DNA of 64,000 bases from JAJEEA01 sp965243615 (GTDB taxonomy: Bacteria > Acidobacteriota > Vicinamibacteria > Vicinamibacterales > UBA8438): positions 496,001-560,000 of the forward strand of contig CBDEVO010000003.1 in the NCBI GenBank assembly GCA_965243615.1, read 5' to 3'. Shown piece after piece: positions 8,714 through 16,340 of this stretch. Under the pieces are notes generated by a model. That model had not been told where the DNA came from, did no database searches, and saw only the letters and a list, made by a program, of their open reading frames with translations. Position 1 is the stretch's first letter. Each line of letters begins with the position of its first letter. The translations under genes were made by a program, and so were the position numbers.

Positions 8714-9565
8714 ATGACGACCACACCCAACCAGCCCGAGCCGGCCAAGACCAGGACCGTTCAGCCGCCCCCGGCGCCGCGGGCCGAGACCGAGATGCGC
8801 CGGCCGTCGAGGGTCGGCCGCTTCTTCAGCCGCTTGCTGATGCTGGCCATCTTCTGCGCCGCCTCCTTCGTCGGCGGCTACTACGTGATGGACCAGGAGG
8901 CCCGGCTGCAGAGCGATGTCCTCATGCAGGACCAGGCGGCGGCCCAGGACCGCATCGCCGCCCTCGAGGAGCAGATCCGCGAGATGCAGCTCAGCCGGAT
9001 GCAGGAGAACAGCGTCGAGATCGACCTGACCGAGGTGTTCGCCCCGATCCGGGAAGCCGTCAGCCGGCTGGCGGAAGCCCAGATGACCATCGTCGCGCGG
9101 CAGATCTCGGCCGAGATCGCCCAGCGCGTCGACGCCGACGTGCAGAACCTGAACACGTCCGCGCCCCTCGCCGCGATCGCCGAAACCGCAGCGGCCGCGC
9201 TGACGCCGGCGATCGCGGCCATGCCGCCGGGAGCAAAGGTCGAAGCGCCGCCGGAGCCCGTGGCGGAGCTGGCCCCGGCCGAGCCGCCGGGCGATGCGGG
9301 CGCGGAGCCCGCGGCCGTGGAACCGGGCCCGGGCCCCGCGCCCGACGGCGGCCCGTCCGCCGCGGCGGACGACGCGGCCCAGGTGCCCGCCGGGAGCGAG
9401 CAGCGGCCCGCGGCCGAGCTGTCGGGGCGGGTGCCGGGCGATCGCTTCCCGAGCCGCGCGCCGCAGTGGCTCTCGCGCCTGGCCGACTCGCTCGAGAACG
9501 CCCGCTCGCGGCTCGACACCGCGACGACGGCCCCGTCGCCGGCGGGTAGCCGGGTCGGCGGGTAG
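8714..9565 (+). CDS. Single-pass membrane protein with coiled coil and Ala/Pro-rich tail
   Basis: A 283-residue protein of unknown function. An N-terminal cytoplasmic segment of about 38 residues precedes one membrane helix (about 40-58, LLMLAIFCAASFVGGYYV). A predicted coiled coil follows (about 62-95, with QDRIAALEEQIREMQ), then another helical stretch and a long Ala/Pro/Glu-rich, low-complexity tail. AGGAGGGG at 8704-8711 gives a strong ribosome-binding site for the ATG. The topology suggests a periplasmic, trimer- or dimer-forming stalk, but I recognise no family. It is followed by a strong hairpin at 9657-9699. Confidence 0.72.
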   Translation: MTTTPNQPEPAKTRTVQPPPAPRAETEMRRPSRVGRFFSRLLMLAIFCAASFVGGYYVMDQEARLQSDVLMQDQAAAQDRIAALEEQIREMQLSRMQENSVEIDLTEVFAPIREAVSRLAEAQMTIVARQISAEIAQRVDADVQNLNTSAPLAAIAETAAAALTPAIAAMPPGAKVEAPPEPVAELAPAEPPGDAGAEPAAVEPGPGPAPDGGPSAAADDAAQVPAGSEQRPAAELSGRVPGDRFPSRAPQWLSRLADSLENARSRLDTATTAPSPAGSRVGG

Positions 9566-9656
9566 CTGCCAGCGCCGCGGGAGTTCCGCGCCGGCGAAGC
9601 GTGGCCGCCGGCGCGATCCGAGGCCGCGCAGCCCGTCCCGCACCCCCGACACCATC

Positions 9657-9699
9657 CACCGGGTCGGGCGACGGCTGACAACCGTCGCTCGACCCGGTG
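9657..9699 (+). terminator. Long hairpin downstream of the coiled-coil membrane protein
   Basis: CACCGGGTCGGGCGACGG (9657-9674) pairs with CCGTCGCTCGACCCGGTG (9682-9699), one mismatch, around the loop CTGACAA. It lies about 90 bases after the stop at 9565 and is followed by TCGTTTCC rather than a pure T-run. By position it ends the 8714 transcript. Confidence 0.5.
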
Positions 9700-9841
9700 T
9701 CGTTTCCGCCCCTTCCCAGCCGCTCCCACGGACTCCCGTCGAGGCCAGTTGCCGCGTCACGCGGCCCGGCCCTTCCCCCGGGTCGATGCCTGGCCGCACC
9801 GCCTGTCGCCCGCGAGGGCGCGGAACGATCCCGCCAGCGTA

Positions 9842-9927
9842 GCGATGGCATCGCGCGCACGCGCCGAACGAGCTTTTGGGCCCGCCCCGGCTCGCCGTCC
9901 TCGCCGCGACGGCATCGCGCGCACGCG
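9842..9927 (+). repeat. 22-bp direct repeat upstream of a TonB receptor gene
   Basis: GATGGCATCGCGCGCACGCG occurs within 9842-9863 and again, with one T-to-C change, within 9906-9927, so 21 of 22 bases match at a 64-base period. The pair lies 110-195 bases upstream of the receptor start at 10037. It could be a pair of regulator sites or a trace of a small tandem duplication. The rest of 9566-10036 holds the hairpin at 9657-9699 and no supportable gene. Confidence 0.5.
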
Positions 9928-10036
9928 AGGAGCAAGTCCAAGCAGTACTATGGAGGCACGATCTCCTTGCGGATTGCGCCCCGACGAGGCAGGAGCGCCC
10001 CCGGCGCGTTGCCGGAGCTCGGCAGGAACCCACTGG

Positions 10037-12406
10037 ATGCACGCCGTGCACAGAACCCGACCCCACGACGGCGCCTTCGGCATGCCGTTCGCGATCGTGA
10101 CGGCGGCTCTCGCCCTGGGACTGGCGGCCCCCCTCGCCGCGACCGCGCAGCCGGACCCCCGCCAGCCGGTGGCGGCCCCGGATCCGCACGGCGCGGAGCC
10201 TGCCGCCGCGGAGACCGGCACGGTGACGCCGCCCGACGAGACGCCCCCCGACGAGACGTCCCCCGACGGGCCGCCGACCTTCCTCGATTCGGTGACCATC
10301 TCCGCCACCCTCCGGCCGGCCCCGGTGCGGGACACGCCGGGCGTGGTGTCGGTCATCGACGGCGAGACGATCCAGGAACGGATGGTCGAGGACTTCGCCG
10401 ACCTCGTGAAGTACGAGCCGGGGGTCTACGTCGAGAACAACGTGACCCGCCTCGGGCTCAACGGCTTCAACATCCGCGGCATCGGCGGCAACCGCGTGAT
10501 GACCCTGGTCGACGGCGTCCAGACCTCGGAGCAGTTCGACTTCGGCCCGTTCAACGTCCACCAGGCGGGGCTCGACGTCGACGTCCTGAAGACGGTCGAG
10601 ATCGTGCGCAGCGCCAACTCCGCCCTCTATGGGAGCGACGCGCTCGGCGGCGTCGTGTCCCTGTTCACCAAGGATCCCGTCGACTATCTGGGCGACCAGC
10701 GGTTCTACCTGGGCGGCAAGACGACCTGGGACAGCCGCGACGGCGCCGCGGGCGCGAACCTCACCCTGGCCGCGGGCGGCGAGCGGGTCCAGGCATCGGT
10801 GTTCACCAGCCTCGACCGGGGCGGCGCCATCGGCAACCAGGGCGTCGTCGACACGCGGGACCACACCCGCACCGCCCCGAACCCGCAGGACGTGGAAGGC
10901 CGGCAGGTCCTGGCCAAGCTGGTCTACAACGCATCGCCGGACAACCGGTGGCGCGCCGCCGCCGAGCGGTACGACAGCCGCGTCGAGACCGAGTGGCTCT
11001 CGAACAACCGGCTGCTCGACTTCGGCCGGTTCTCCTATCTCATCGAAGAGTCGGCCGCCCTCGACACGCAGGGACGCCAGCGGCTCTCGCTCGACCACAC
11101 CCTCTCCGGCCGCGGCCTCGACCTGCTGTCGTGGCGGGTGTACGGGCAGCGCAACGACACCGCGCAGGTCCTGGACGAGGCGCGGATGACCACCGGCTTC
11201 GGACCGCCGTTCTCGTCGGCCCGCCACGGCACCCTCGACTACGAGCAGGTCGGCTACGGCGGGTCGGCCCAGGGCCAGCACTGGCTGGGCGGCCCCGACG
11301 ACGGCGTGCTCGTCACGTTCGGGGGCAGCTACAAGACCGACTACTTCGACATGCGGCGCCACCGGACCGAGACCGACACCGACACCGGACGACCGGTGCC
11401 GACCGACCTGATCTTTCCCACCAAGTACTTCCCGGAGAGCGACGTCGTCGAGGCGGGGGCCTACCTCCAGGGCGAGATCCGGCTCGGGCGGATCACCCTC
11501 GTGCCCGGCGTGCGCCACGACCACTTCGCGCTCGACGCCAACCAGGCCGACCCCGTCTTCGTCGCGAGCCTCAACCCCGACGCGGCCGACTTCTCGGACG
11601 GCGCCCTGTCGCCGAAGATCGGCCTGGCGGCGCGGCTGAGCGACGTGGTGACCCTGCACGCGCAGTACGCCGGCGGGTTCCGGGCACCGCCCTACAGCGC
11701 CATCAACACCGGCTTCGCCAGCCCGCGCGAGGGCTACACGACCCTGCCGAACCCCGATCTGCGGGCGGAGACCAGCGACAACCTGGAGGTCGGCGTCCGG
11801 ACCGCGTTCGGCCGCGCGAGCCTCGGCGTCAGCGCGTTCTCGAACCGCTACCGCGACTTCATCGAGCTGACGGAGCTCGGCGTCAACCCCCTGACCGGGC
11901 TCCTCGAGTTCCAGGCCCGGAACCTCGAGGCAGCGCGAATCGACGGGATCGAGGTGTTCGGCGAGGCGTACCTGACCGACAGCCTGACGGTCCGGGGCAG
12001 CTACGCGCGCATCGAGGGCCGCGAGTTCCTGAAGGGCGCCGCCGCCGCGGCGCCGGTCGCGCAGGAGACGCCGCTCGGCTCCGTCGCGCCGGACGAGGCG
12101 GTGGTCGGGCTACGCTACGCGCCGCGGGCCGGCCGCTGGGGCGGCGAGCTGTCGGTGCGGCTGGTCGAGGCCTACCGCCGGCAGCGCGTGGCGCAGTTCG
12201 CGCCGGAGGCCTACCGGGTGGTGGACCTGGTGGGTTTCGTCGCCCTCACCGAGGCCCTCAAGCTCCGCCTCGGCCTGCTCAATCTGACCGACGCCCGGTA
12301 CTTCGAGTGGTGGAACGTACGAGGGCGACAGGCCAACGACCCGGTCATCGATCGGTACTCGAGCCCCGGGGCGAGCCTGATCACCTCGCTCGCCTTCGAC
12401 TGGTAG
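10037..12406 (+). CDS. TonB-dependent outer-membrane receptor
   Basis: A 789-residue receptor that would import a scarce ligand (siderophore, cobalamin or similar) across the outer membrane using TonB energy. After a signal peptide (about 1-38) and a Pro-rich linker comes the plug: FLDSVTISATLRPAP, DTPGVVSVIDGETIQ, FNIRGIGGNRVMTLVDGVQ and the SALYGSDALGGVVSLFTKDP box. A roughly 600-residue barrel follows and ends ASLITSLAFDW with a terminal aromatic residue, as outer-membrane barrels do. I chose the ATG at 10037 because AGGAA lies eight bases upstream; the ATG at 10082 is closer to the hydrophobic core but lacks a ribosome-binding site. It stands alone, convergent with the ADOP permease gene 23 bases away. 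Confidence 0.9.
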   Translation: MHAVHRTRPHDGAFGMPFAIVTAALALGLAAPLAATAQPDPRQPVAAPDPHGAEPAAAETGTVTPPDETPPDETSPDGPPTFLDSVTISATLRPAPVRDTPGVVSVIDGETIQERMVEDFADLVKYEPGVYVENNVTRLGLNGFNIRGIGGNRVMTLVDGVQTSEQFDFGPFNVHQAGLDVDVLKTVEIVRSANSALYGSDALGGVVSLFTKDPVDYLGDQRFYLGGKTTWDSRDGAAGANLTLAAGGERVQASVFTSLDRGGAIGNQGVVDTRDHTRTAPNPQDVEGRQVLAKLVYNASPDNRWRAAAERYDSRVETEWLSNNRLLDFGRFSYLIEESAALDTQGRQRLSLDHTLSGRGLDLLSWRVYGQRNDTAQVLDEARMTTGFGPPFSSARHGTLDYEQVGYGGSAQGQHWLGGPDDGVLVTFGGSYKTDYFDMRRHRTETDTDTGRPVPTDLIFPTKYFPESDVVEAGAYLQGEIRLGRITLVPGVRHDHFALDANQADPVFVASLNPDAADFSDGALSPKIGLAARLSDVVTLHAQYAGGFRAPPYSAINTGFASPREGYTTLPNPDLRAETSDNLEVGVRTAFGRASLGVSAFSNRYRDFIELTELGVNPLTGLLEFQARNLEAARIDGIEVFGEAYLTDSLTVRGSYARIEGREFLKGAAAAAPVAQETPLGSVAPDEAVVGLRYAPRAGRWGGELSVRLVEAYRRQRVAQFAPEAYRVVDLVGFVALTEALKLRLGLLNLTDARYFEWWNVRGRQANDPVIDRYSSPGASLITSLAFDW

Positions 12407-12429
12407 CGAGCGGCGGGCCGGGCGCGAGC

Positions 12430-14886
12430 CTACTCGGCGCGCAGAATGGTCATCGGATCGATACGGGCAGCACGCCGGGCGGGCACCCAGCTCGCCAGCA
12501 GGCAGATCGCGGCCAGCAACGCCGAGACCGCGCCGAAGACGACGGGGTCGAGGGGAGCCGTCTCGAACAGCAGGGCCTGCAGCCGGCGGGTCAGCACCAC
12601 CGCCGACGCCACCCCCAGGACCACGCCGAGCAGGGCCATCGCGCCCGCCTCGGACAGCACGAGGCGGCGCACGTCGATCACTTGCGCGCCGACCGCCATG
12701 CGGATGGCGATCTCGCGCCGCCTCTGCACCACCATGCAGGAGACGACGCCGTAGAGGCCGATCGAGCCCAGCAACAGCGCGAGCGCGGCGGCGATGACGA
12801 GCAGGACCATCACGAACGCCCGCTCTCCCCGCGCGCGGCCGACCAGCGTCTCGAGGGTCTCGACGTCGGCGATCGGCAGCGTCGGGTCGAGCCCGCGCAC
12901 CGTCTCCCGCGCGGCCCCCGCGAGGGCCGCGGCGTTCGGGGCGCGCACCAGGTACTGCATCACGGGCGGGACGCCGACACCGCCCACGATTCCCGGGATC
13001 GGGTAGTACGCCATCGGCGGCGGGTCCTCGTGCAGCGTCACCTCGTGGACGTCGCCGACCACGCCGACGACGCGGGACCACTGCTCGCCTTCCTCGGCCG
13101 GCGGGCCGCCGAGCCGGATCCCCTTGCCGAGCGCACTCTCCCCCGGCCACTGCGCCTGCGCCACCTCCCGCGACACGATGACGACCGGCGCGTCGCGCTC
13201 CCCGTCGAGCGCGTCGAACACCCTCCCCTCGACGAGCTCCATGCCCATCGCGTCGAAGTAGCCCGGCGAGACGCGCTTCCACATGATCACCGGCGGCACC
13301 TCGCCGTCGGCCAGCGGCCGGCCCTCGATGGTGTGCCCCGAGCCGGACAGCTCCCCGCCAAGGGGAATGGTCGTCGCCGAGGCGGCGGCGGCGACCCCGG
13401 GCAGGGCGCGCAGGCGGTCGACGACCTGGCGGTGAAAGCCCAGCCGCGACTCGGCCGTCTCGTAGTCGCGCAGGGACAGCGCCAGCCCGAAGGTCAGCAC
13501 GTCGGTCGCATCGAAGCCCGGATCGACCGCGGCCAGCCTCTGGAACGAGCGCACCGCGAGCCCCGACCCCACGAGCAGGGTCAGGGCCAGCGCAATCTGG
13601 ACCACCACGAGGCCGCGCCGGGCAAGCTGCCGCTCCCGGCCCGCGGTGGCGCCGCGCGCACCCGCCGTGGTGTGGCCCGCCGCCGCCACCGCGCGCGTCC
13701 GCCACGCCGGCAGGACCCCGAACAACACCCCGGCCGCGACCGACGCGGCGAGGGCGAACACCAGCACCGGCGCGTCGATCGAGACCTCGTCCAGCCGCGG
13801 CAGCGCCCGCGGGCCGAAGCCCACCAGCAGGCGCACCGCGAGCCACGCCAGCGGCAGCGCCACGAGGCCGCCGGCCACCCCGAGGGCGACGCTCTCGACC
13901 AGGACCGACCCCGCGAGCCGGCCCCGGCCCTCGCCGAGGGCCGAGCGAATCGCCACCTCCCCGTGCCGCGCCTCGGACCGAACGAGGAAGAGGTTGGCGA
14001 CGTTGGCGCACGCGATCAGCAGCAGGAACCCCACCGCGCCGAGCAGCGTCCACAACGTCGCCCGGATGTCGCCGACCACCACCTCGCGCGCCCGGTCGAC
14101 GAGCGGCCGGAACCCCGCGTTCGCGAGAATCGGGGCCGCCCCCTCGTCGGGAAAGAACTCCGCCAGGGTCGACAGCATCGTGCCGAGCTCGGCCTGCACC
14201 TGCGCCAAGGTGGAGCCGTCGGCGATGCGGGCGACGCCGCTCATCCCGAACGCGCCGAGCTGCGTGTCGTCCCGGTCGAGCGCGATCGGCATCCACAGCT
14301 CGGCGTTCGGCCGCGAGAACGAGAAGCCGGGGGGCATCACCCCGACCACCTCGACGCTCGCCCCGTCGATGTCGACCACGGTCCCCACCACGTCGGGGTC
14401 GGCCCCGAACCGCGTCCGCCACAGCCCGTCGGCGAGCACCACGACGGGCGCGGCGCCGGGGCGGTCGTCCTCGGGGGTGAAGCCCCGGCCGATCCGCGGC
14501 GGCGTCCGCACCACGTCGAAGAACGACGCCGTGACCCGCGCCGCCTGCACCCGCTGCGGGTTTTCGGGACCGGTGAAGCTCGCCTGCAGGTCGCGGAACA
14601 CCGCCACGCCGTCGAGGGTGCGGCTCTCCTCGGCGTACAAGAAGTAGAGCGCGTCCGACATCGGCAACTCGTCGAGTTGCGAGAGCCCCGGCGCGGCGTG
14701 CCGCAGCATGACCAGCCGCTCCGAGTCGGGGATGGGCAGCGGCCGCAGCAGCACGGTGTTGACGACGGTGAAAATGGCGACGTTCGCCCCGATCCCGACC
14801 GCGAGGGTGACGAGGGCGACGAGGGTGAAGCCGGGGTGCGCGGCGGCGCGGCGCCACAGGAGACGAAGCTGCAGGAAGCGTGACAT
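12430..14886 (-). CDS. ADOP-class ABC transporter permease (duplicated FtsX/MacB domains)
   Basis: An 818-residue inner-membrane permease made of two MacB_PCD plus FtsX halves in one chain, the arrangement called ADOP (Acidobacterial duplicated orphan permease). Seen directly: an N-terminal helix (FTLVALVTLAVGIGANVAIFTVVN), a periplasmic domain with ARVTASFFDVVRTPP and PRIGRGFTPEDD, and the paired motif VGFLLLIACANVANLFLVR near the middle. The second half has an equivalent domain (RVSPGYFDAMGMELVEGRVF) and closes with ALLAAICLLASWVPARRAARIDPM. No ATPase gene is adjacent, which is usual for orphan members. Family roles include export or mechanotransmission, but substrates are unknown. The class is strongly indicative of Acidobacteriota. 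Confidence 0.92.
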   Translation of the reverse strand: MSRFLQLRLLWRRAAAHPGFTLVALVTLAVGIGANVAIFTVVNTVLLRPLPIPDSERLVMLRHAAPGLSQLDELPMSDALYFLYAEESRTLDGVAVFRDLQASFTGPENPQRVQAARVTASFFDVVRTPPRIGRGFTPEDDRPGAAPVVVLADGLWRTRFGADPDVVGTVVDIDGASVEVVGVMPPGFSFSRPNAELWMPIALDRDDTQLGAFGMSGVARIADGSTLAQVQAELGTMLSTLAEFFPDEGAAPILANAGFRPLVDRAREVVVGDIRATLWTLLGAVGFLLLIACANVANLFLVRSEARHGEVAIRSALGEGRGRLAGSVLVESVALGVAGGLVALPLAWLAVRLLVGFGPRALPRLDEVSIDAPVLVFALAASVAAGVLFGVLPAWRTRAVAAAGHTTAGARGATAGRERQLARRGLVVVQIALALTLLVGSGLAVRSFQRLAAVDPGFDATDVLTFGLALSLRDYETAESRLGFHRQVVDRLRALPGVAAAASATTIPLGGELSGSGHTIEGRPLADGEVPPVIMWKRVSPGYFDAMGMELVEGRVFDALDGERDAPVVIVSREVAQAQWPGESALGKGIRLGGPPAEEGEQWSRVVGVVGDVHEVTLHEDPPPMAYYPIPGIVGGVGVPPVMQYLVRAPNAAALAGAARETVRGLDPTLPIADVETLETLVGRARGERAFVMVLLVIAAALALLLGSIGLYGVVSCMVVQRRREIAIRMAVGAQVIDVRRLVLSEAGAMALLGVVLGVASAVVLTRRLQALLFETAPLDPVVFGAVSALLAAICLLASWVPARRAARIDPMTILRAE

Positions 14887-14979
14887 CCCTCTACCTCCGG
14901 CCGCACCAGCTCACGGCGCCGCTCCCGCCCGATCCACCCGACGACCGGACGGCCGGGCGGCAAACGGCCTCTTCGTTCC

Positions 14980-15729
14980 CTACTTTCCCAGGGTGCGTTC
15001 GACGTAGGCGCGGACGGCCTCCTGCACGCGGGGCGACATCCACGCCTCGGTCACCGCCTCGTCGGCCGACTGCATCTCGCGGACGCGGGCCTGGCTTGGC
15101 TCGCGGATGATGCGCTTGGTGAGCGCGAACGACGCCGGCGGCAGCGCCCCGAGGCGCTCGGCCATCTCGACCGCCCGGTCGACGACCGCCTCGGGCGCGG
15201 CCGTCTCGTCGACGAGGCCGTTGTCGACCGCCTCGGCCGGCGTGCACGTCAGGCCGCGGTAGATCAGGGCCTGCAGCCGGTGTGCGGGCACCGTCAGCCG
15301 GAGGATCTCCAGGGCCATGCTGGGGAACGGCACCCCCACCGACAGCTCGGAAGTGCCGATGCGGCCGCCGCCGTCGGCCATGATGCGGTAGTCGCAGGCG
15401 CAGGTGAGGACGCAGCCGCCGGCGATGGCGTGTCCGTTCACGGCGGCGACCACCGGCTTCGGGAAGGTGAACGCCTTGTGGAAGGCCCCGCCCAGCAGCG
15501 GCAGCAGCGTCTTCACGTAGTCGGGGCCGCCCCCGGTGAGGCCGCGCAGATCGACGCCGGCCGAGAACACGCCGCCGGTGCCGGTCAGGACCAAGGCCGC
15601 GGTGTCGGCCTTCTCCAGGGCCTCCAACTGATCGATGAGGCCGCCCATCAACTCGGGGTCGAACGCGTTGACCTTGCCGTGCGCCATCCGGACGACGGTA
15701 ACGCGGCCGCGGGTCTCGGTCGTGATCAT
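14980..15729 (-). CDS. Enoyl-CoA hydratase/isomerase (crotonase) family protein
   Basis: A 249-residue crotonase. The oxyanion-hole regions are visible: SAGVDLRGL (about 56-64) and the KPVVAAVNGHAIAGGC segment (about 90-105). The usual first catalytic Glu of hydratases (near ELSVGVPFPS) is hard to place, so the exact reaction (hydration, isomerisation or thioester hydrolysis) is open. The length is normal for the family. The ATG at 15729 overlaps the stop of a 22-codon micro-ORF (ATGA), with GGAGGAGCACCGA as ribosome-binding site. The DUF3291 gene is upstream, so the three form one leftward coupled unit. It probably acts on a CoA thioester in fatty or aromatic acid metabolism. Confidence 0.88.
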   Translation of the reverse strand: MITTETRGRVTVVRMAHGKVNAFDPELMGGLIDQLEALEKADTAALVLTGTGGVFSAGVDLRGLTGGGPDYVKTLLPLLGGAFHKAFTFPKPVVAAVNGHAIAGGCVLTCACDYRIMADGGGRIGTSELSVGVPFPSMALEILRLTVPAHRLQALIYRGLTCTPAEAVDNGLVDETAAPEAVVDRAVEMAERLGALPPASFALTKRIIREPSQARVREMQSADEAVTEAWMSPRVQEAVRAYVERTLGK

Positions 15730-15794
15730 TCGGTGCTCCTCCGGGTGGGCCGGGCGGCCGGCGTGCCGCCGTCAGCAATCCCGACGGTGATCAT
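15726..15794 (-). CDS. 22-codon micro-ORF from a duplicated 3' end of the DUF3291 gene
   Basis: The ATG at 15794 overlaps the DUF3291 stop in ATGA, and the TGA at 15726 overlaps the crotonase start in another ATGA. The encoded end, GGTPAARPTRRSTE, aligns with the DUF3291 tail DGAPVTVARSTP, and the DNA GAGGAGCAC-ATGATCAC is repeated at a 65-base period. It therefore looks like a tandem copy of the gene boundary that preserved coupling on both sides. Whether the peptide matters, or only the relay of ribosomes, is unknown. Three similar cases lie at 46756, 55782 and 57513. Confidence 0.5.
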   Translation of the reverse strand: MITVGIADGGTPAARPTRRSTE

Positions 15795-16267
15795 GGCGTG
15801 CTCCTCGCCACGGTGACCGGCGCGCCGTCGGGACTGTAGATCTGCTTGAAGTTGAATGCCTCGGGCGAGGGCCCGTCCCGCCACAACCGCTCGATGCGGG
15901 CCATCGCCTCGTCGACGTCGGGGCGCGCCCCCTCGGGCACCCACCACAGCGCCACCGGCTCGCGCGGCGGGGGCAGGAACCATTCGCGGCGGCGGCGGAA
16001 GAACTCGACGTGCTCGCTACGGTAGACATACCGCCGCAGGTCCGCGACCGTCTTCCAGATGGTCAGGTTGAACAGTATCCGCGGATCGTCCAGCACCCGT
16101 ACGTCGGTCGCGTCGCCGGCCGCGGTCTCGAAGCGCCACACGAAGCCTGGCGACCGGTCCCCGAGCCGGTTGATGCGGTCAATCTCCTCGCGCATGCCCG
16201 CCATGCGCGGGTCCTCGAACGGGTACCGCATCCACGCGAGGTTGTTTTCGGCGAGATGGTACCGCAC
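15791..16267 (-). CDS. DUF3291 family protein
   Basis: A 158-residue cytoplasmic protein. The features match DUF3291: it opens with HLAENNLAWMRYPFEDPRM, continues with INRLGDRSPGFVWRF, FNLTIWKTVADLRRYVYRSEH and FFRRRREWFLPP, and includes VALWWVPEG. The family has a ferredoxin-like alpha/beta-barrel resembling antibiotic-biosynthesis monooxygenase or spheroidene-monooxygenase-like domains, but no reaction is established. The stop overlaps the micro-ORF at 15726-15794, which in turn overlaps the crotonase gene, so these are probably cotranslated. The gap to the PQQ dehydrogenase gene upstream (16268-16340) is 73 bases, so readthrough from that operon is possible. Confidence 0.82.
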   Translation of the reverse strand: MRYHLAENNLAWMRYPFEDPRMAGMREEIDRINRLGDRSPGFVWRFETAAGDATDVRVLDDPRILFNLTIWKTVADLRRYVYRSEHVEFFRRRREWFLPPPREPVALWWVPEGARPDVDEAMARIERLWRDGPSPEAFNFKQIYSPDGAPVTVARSTP

Positions 16268-16340
16268 CGGCGGCCTCGGGCGCGGCGCGCAGGCCGCGGT
16301 CGGCCCCGGCTCATCGGCGGGCCGATGGCCGGGTATCCGA

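Noticed and set aside
8464..8748. Leftward open frame of 94 codons in the divergent gap
   Set aside because: It overlaps the start of the 8714 gene and shows no fold or ribosome-binding site.
9697..14883. Very long rightward open frame of about 1700 codons
   Set aside because: It runs antisense or out of frame across the TonB receptor and ADOP permease genes. Composition is Arg/Pro/Ala-rich with no domain; long open frames are expected opposite GC-rich genes.
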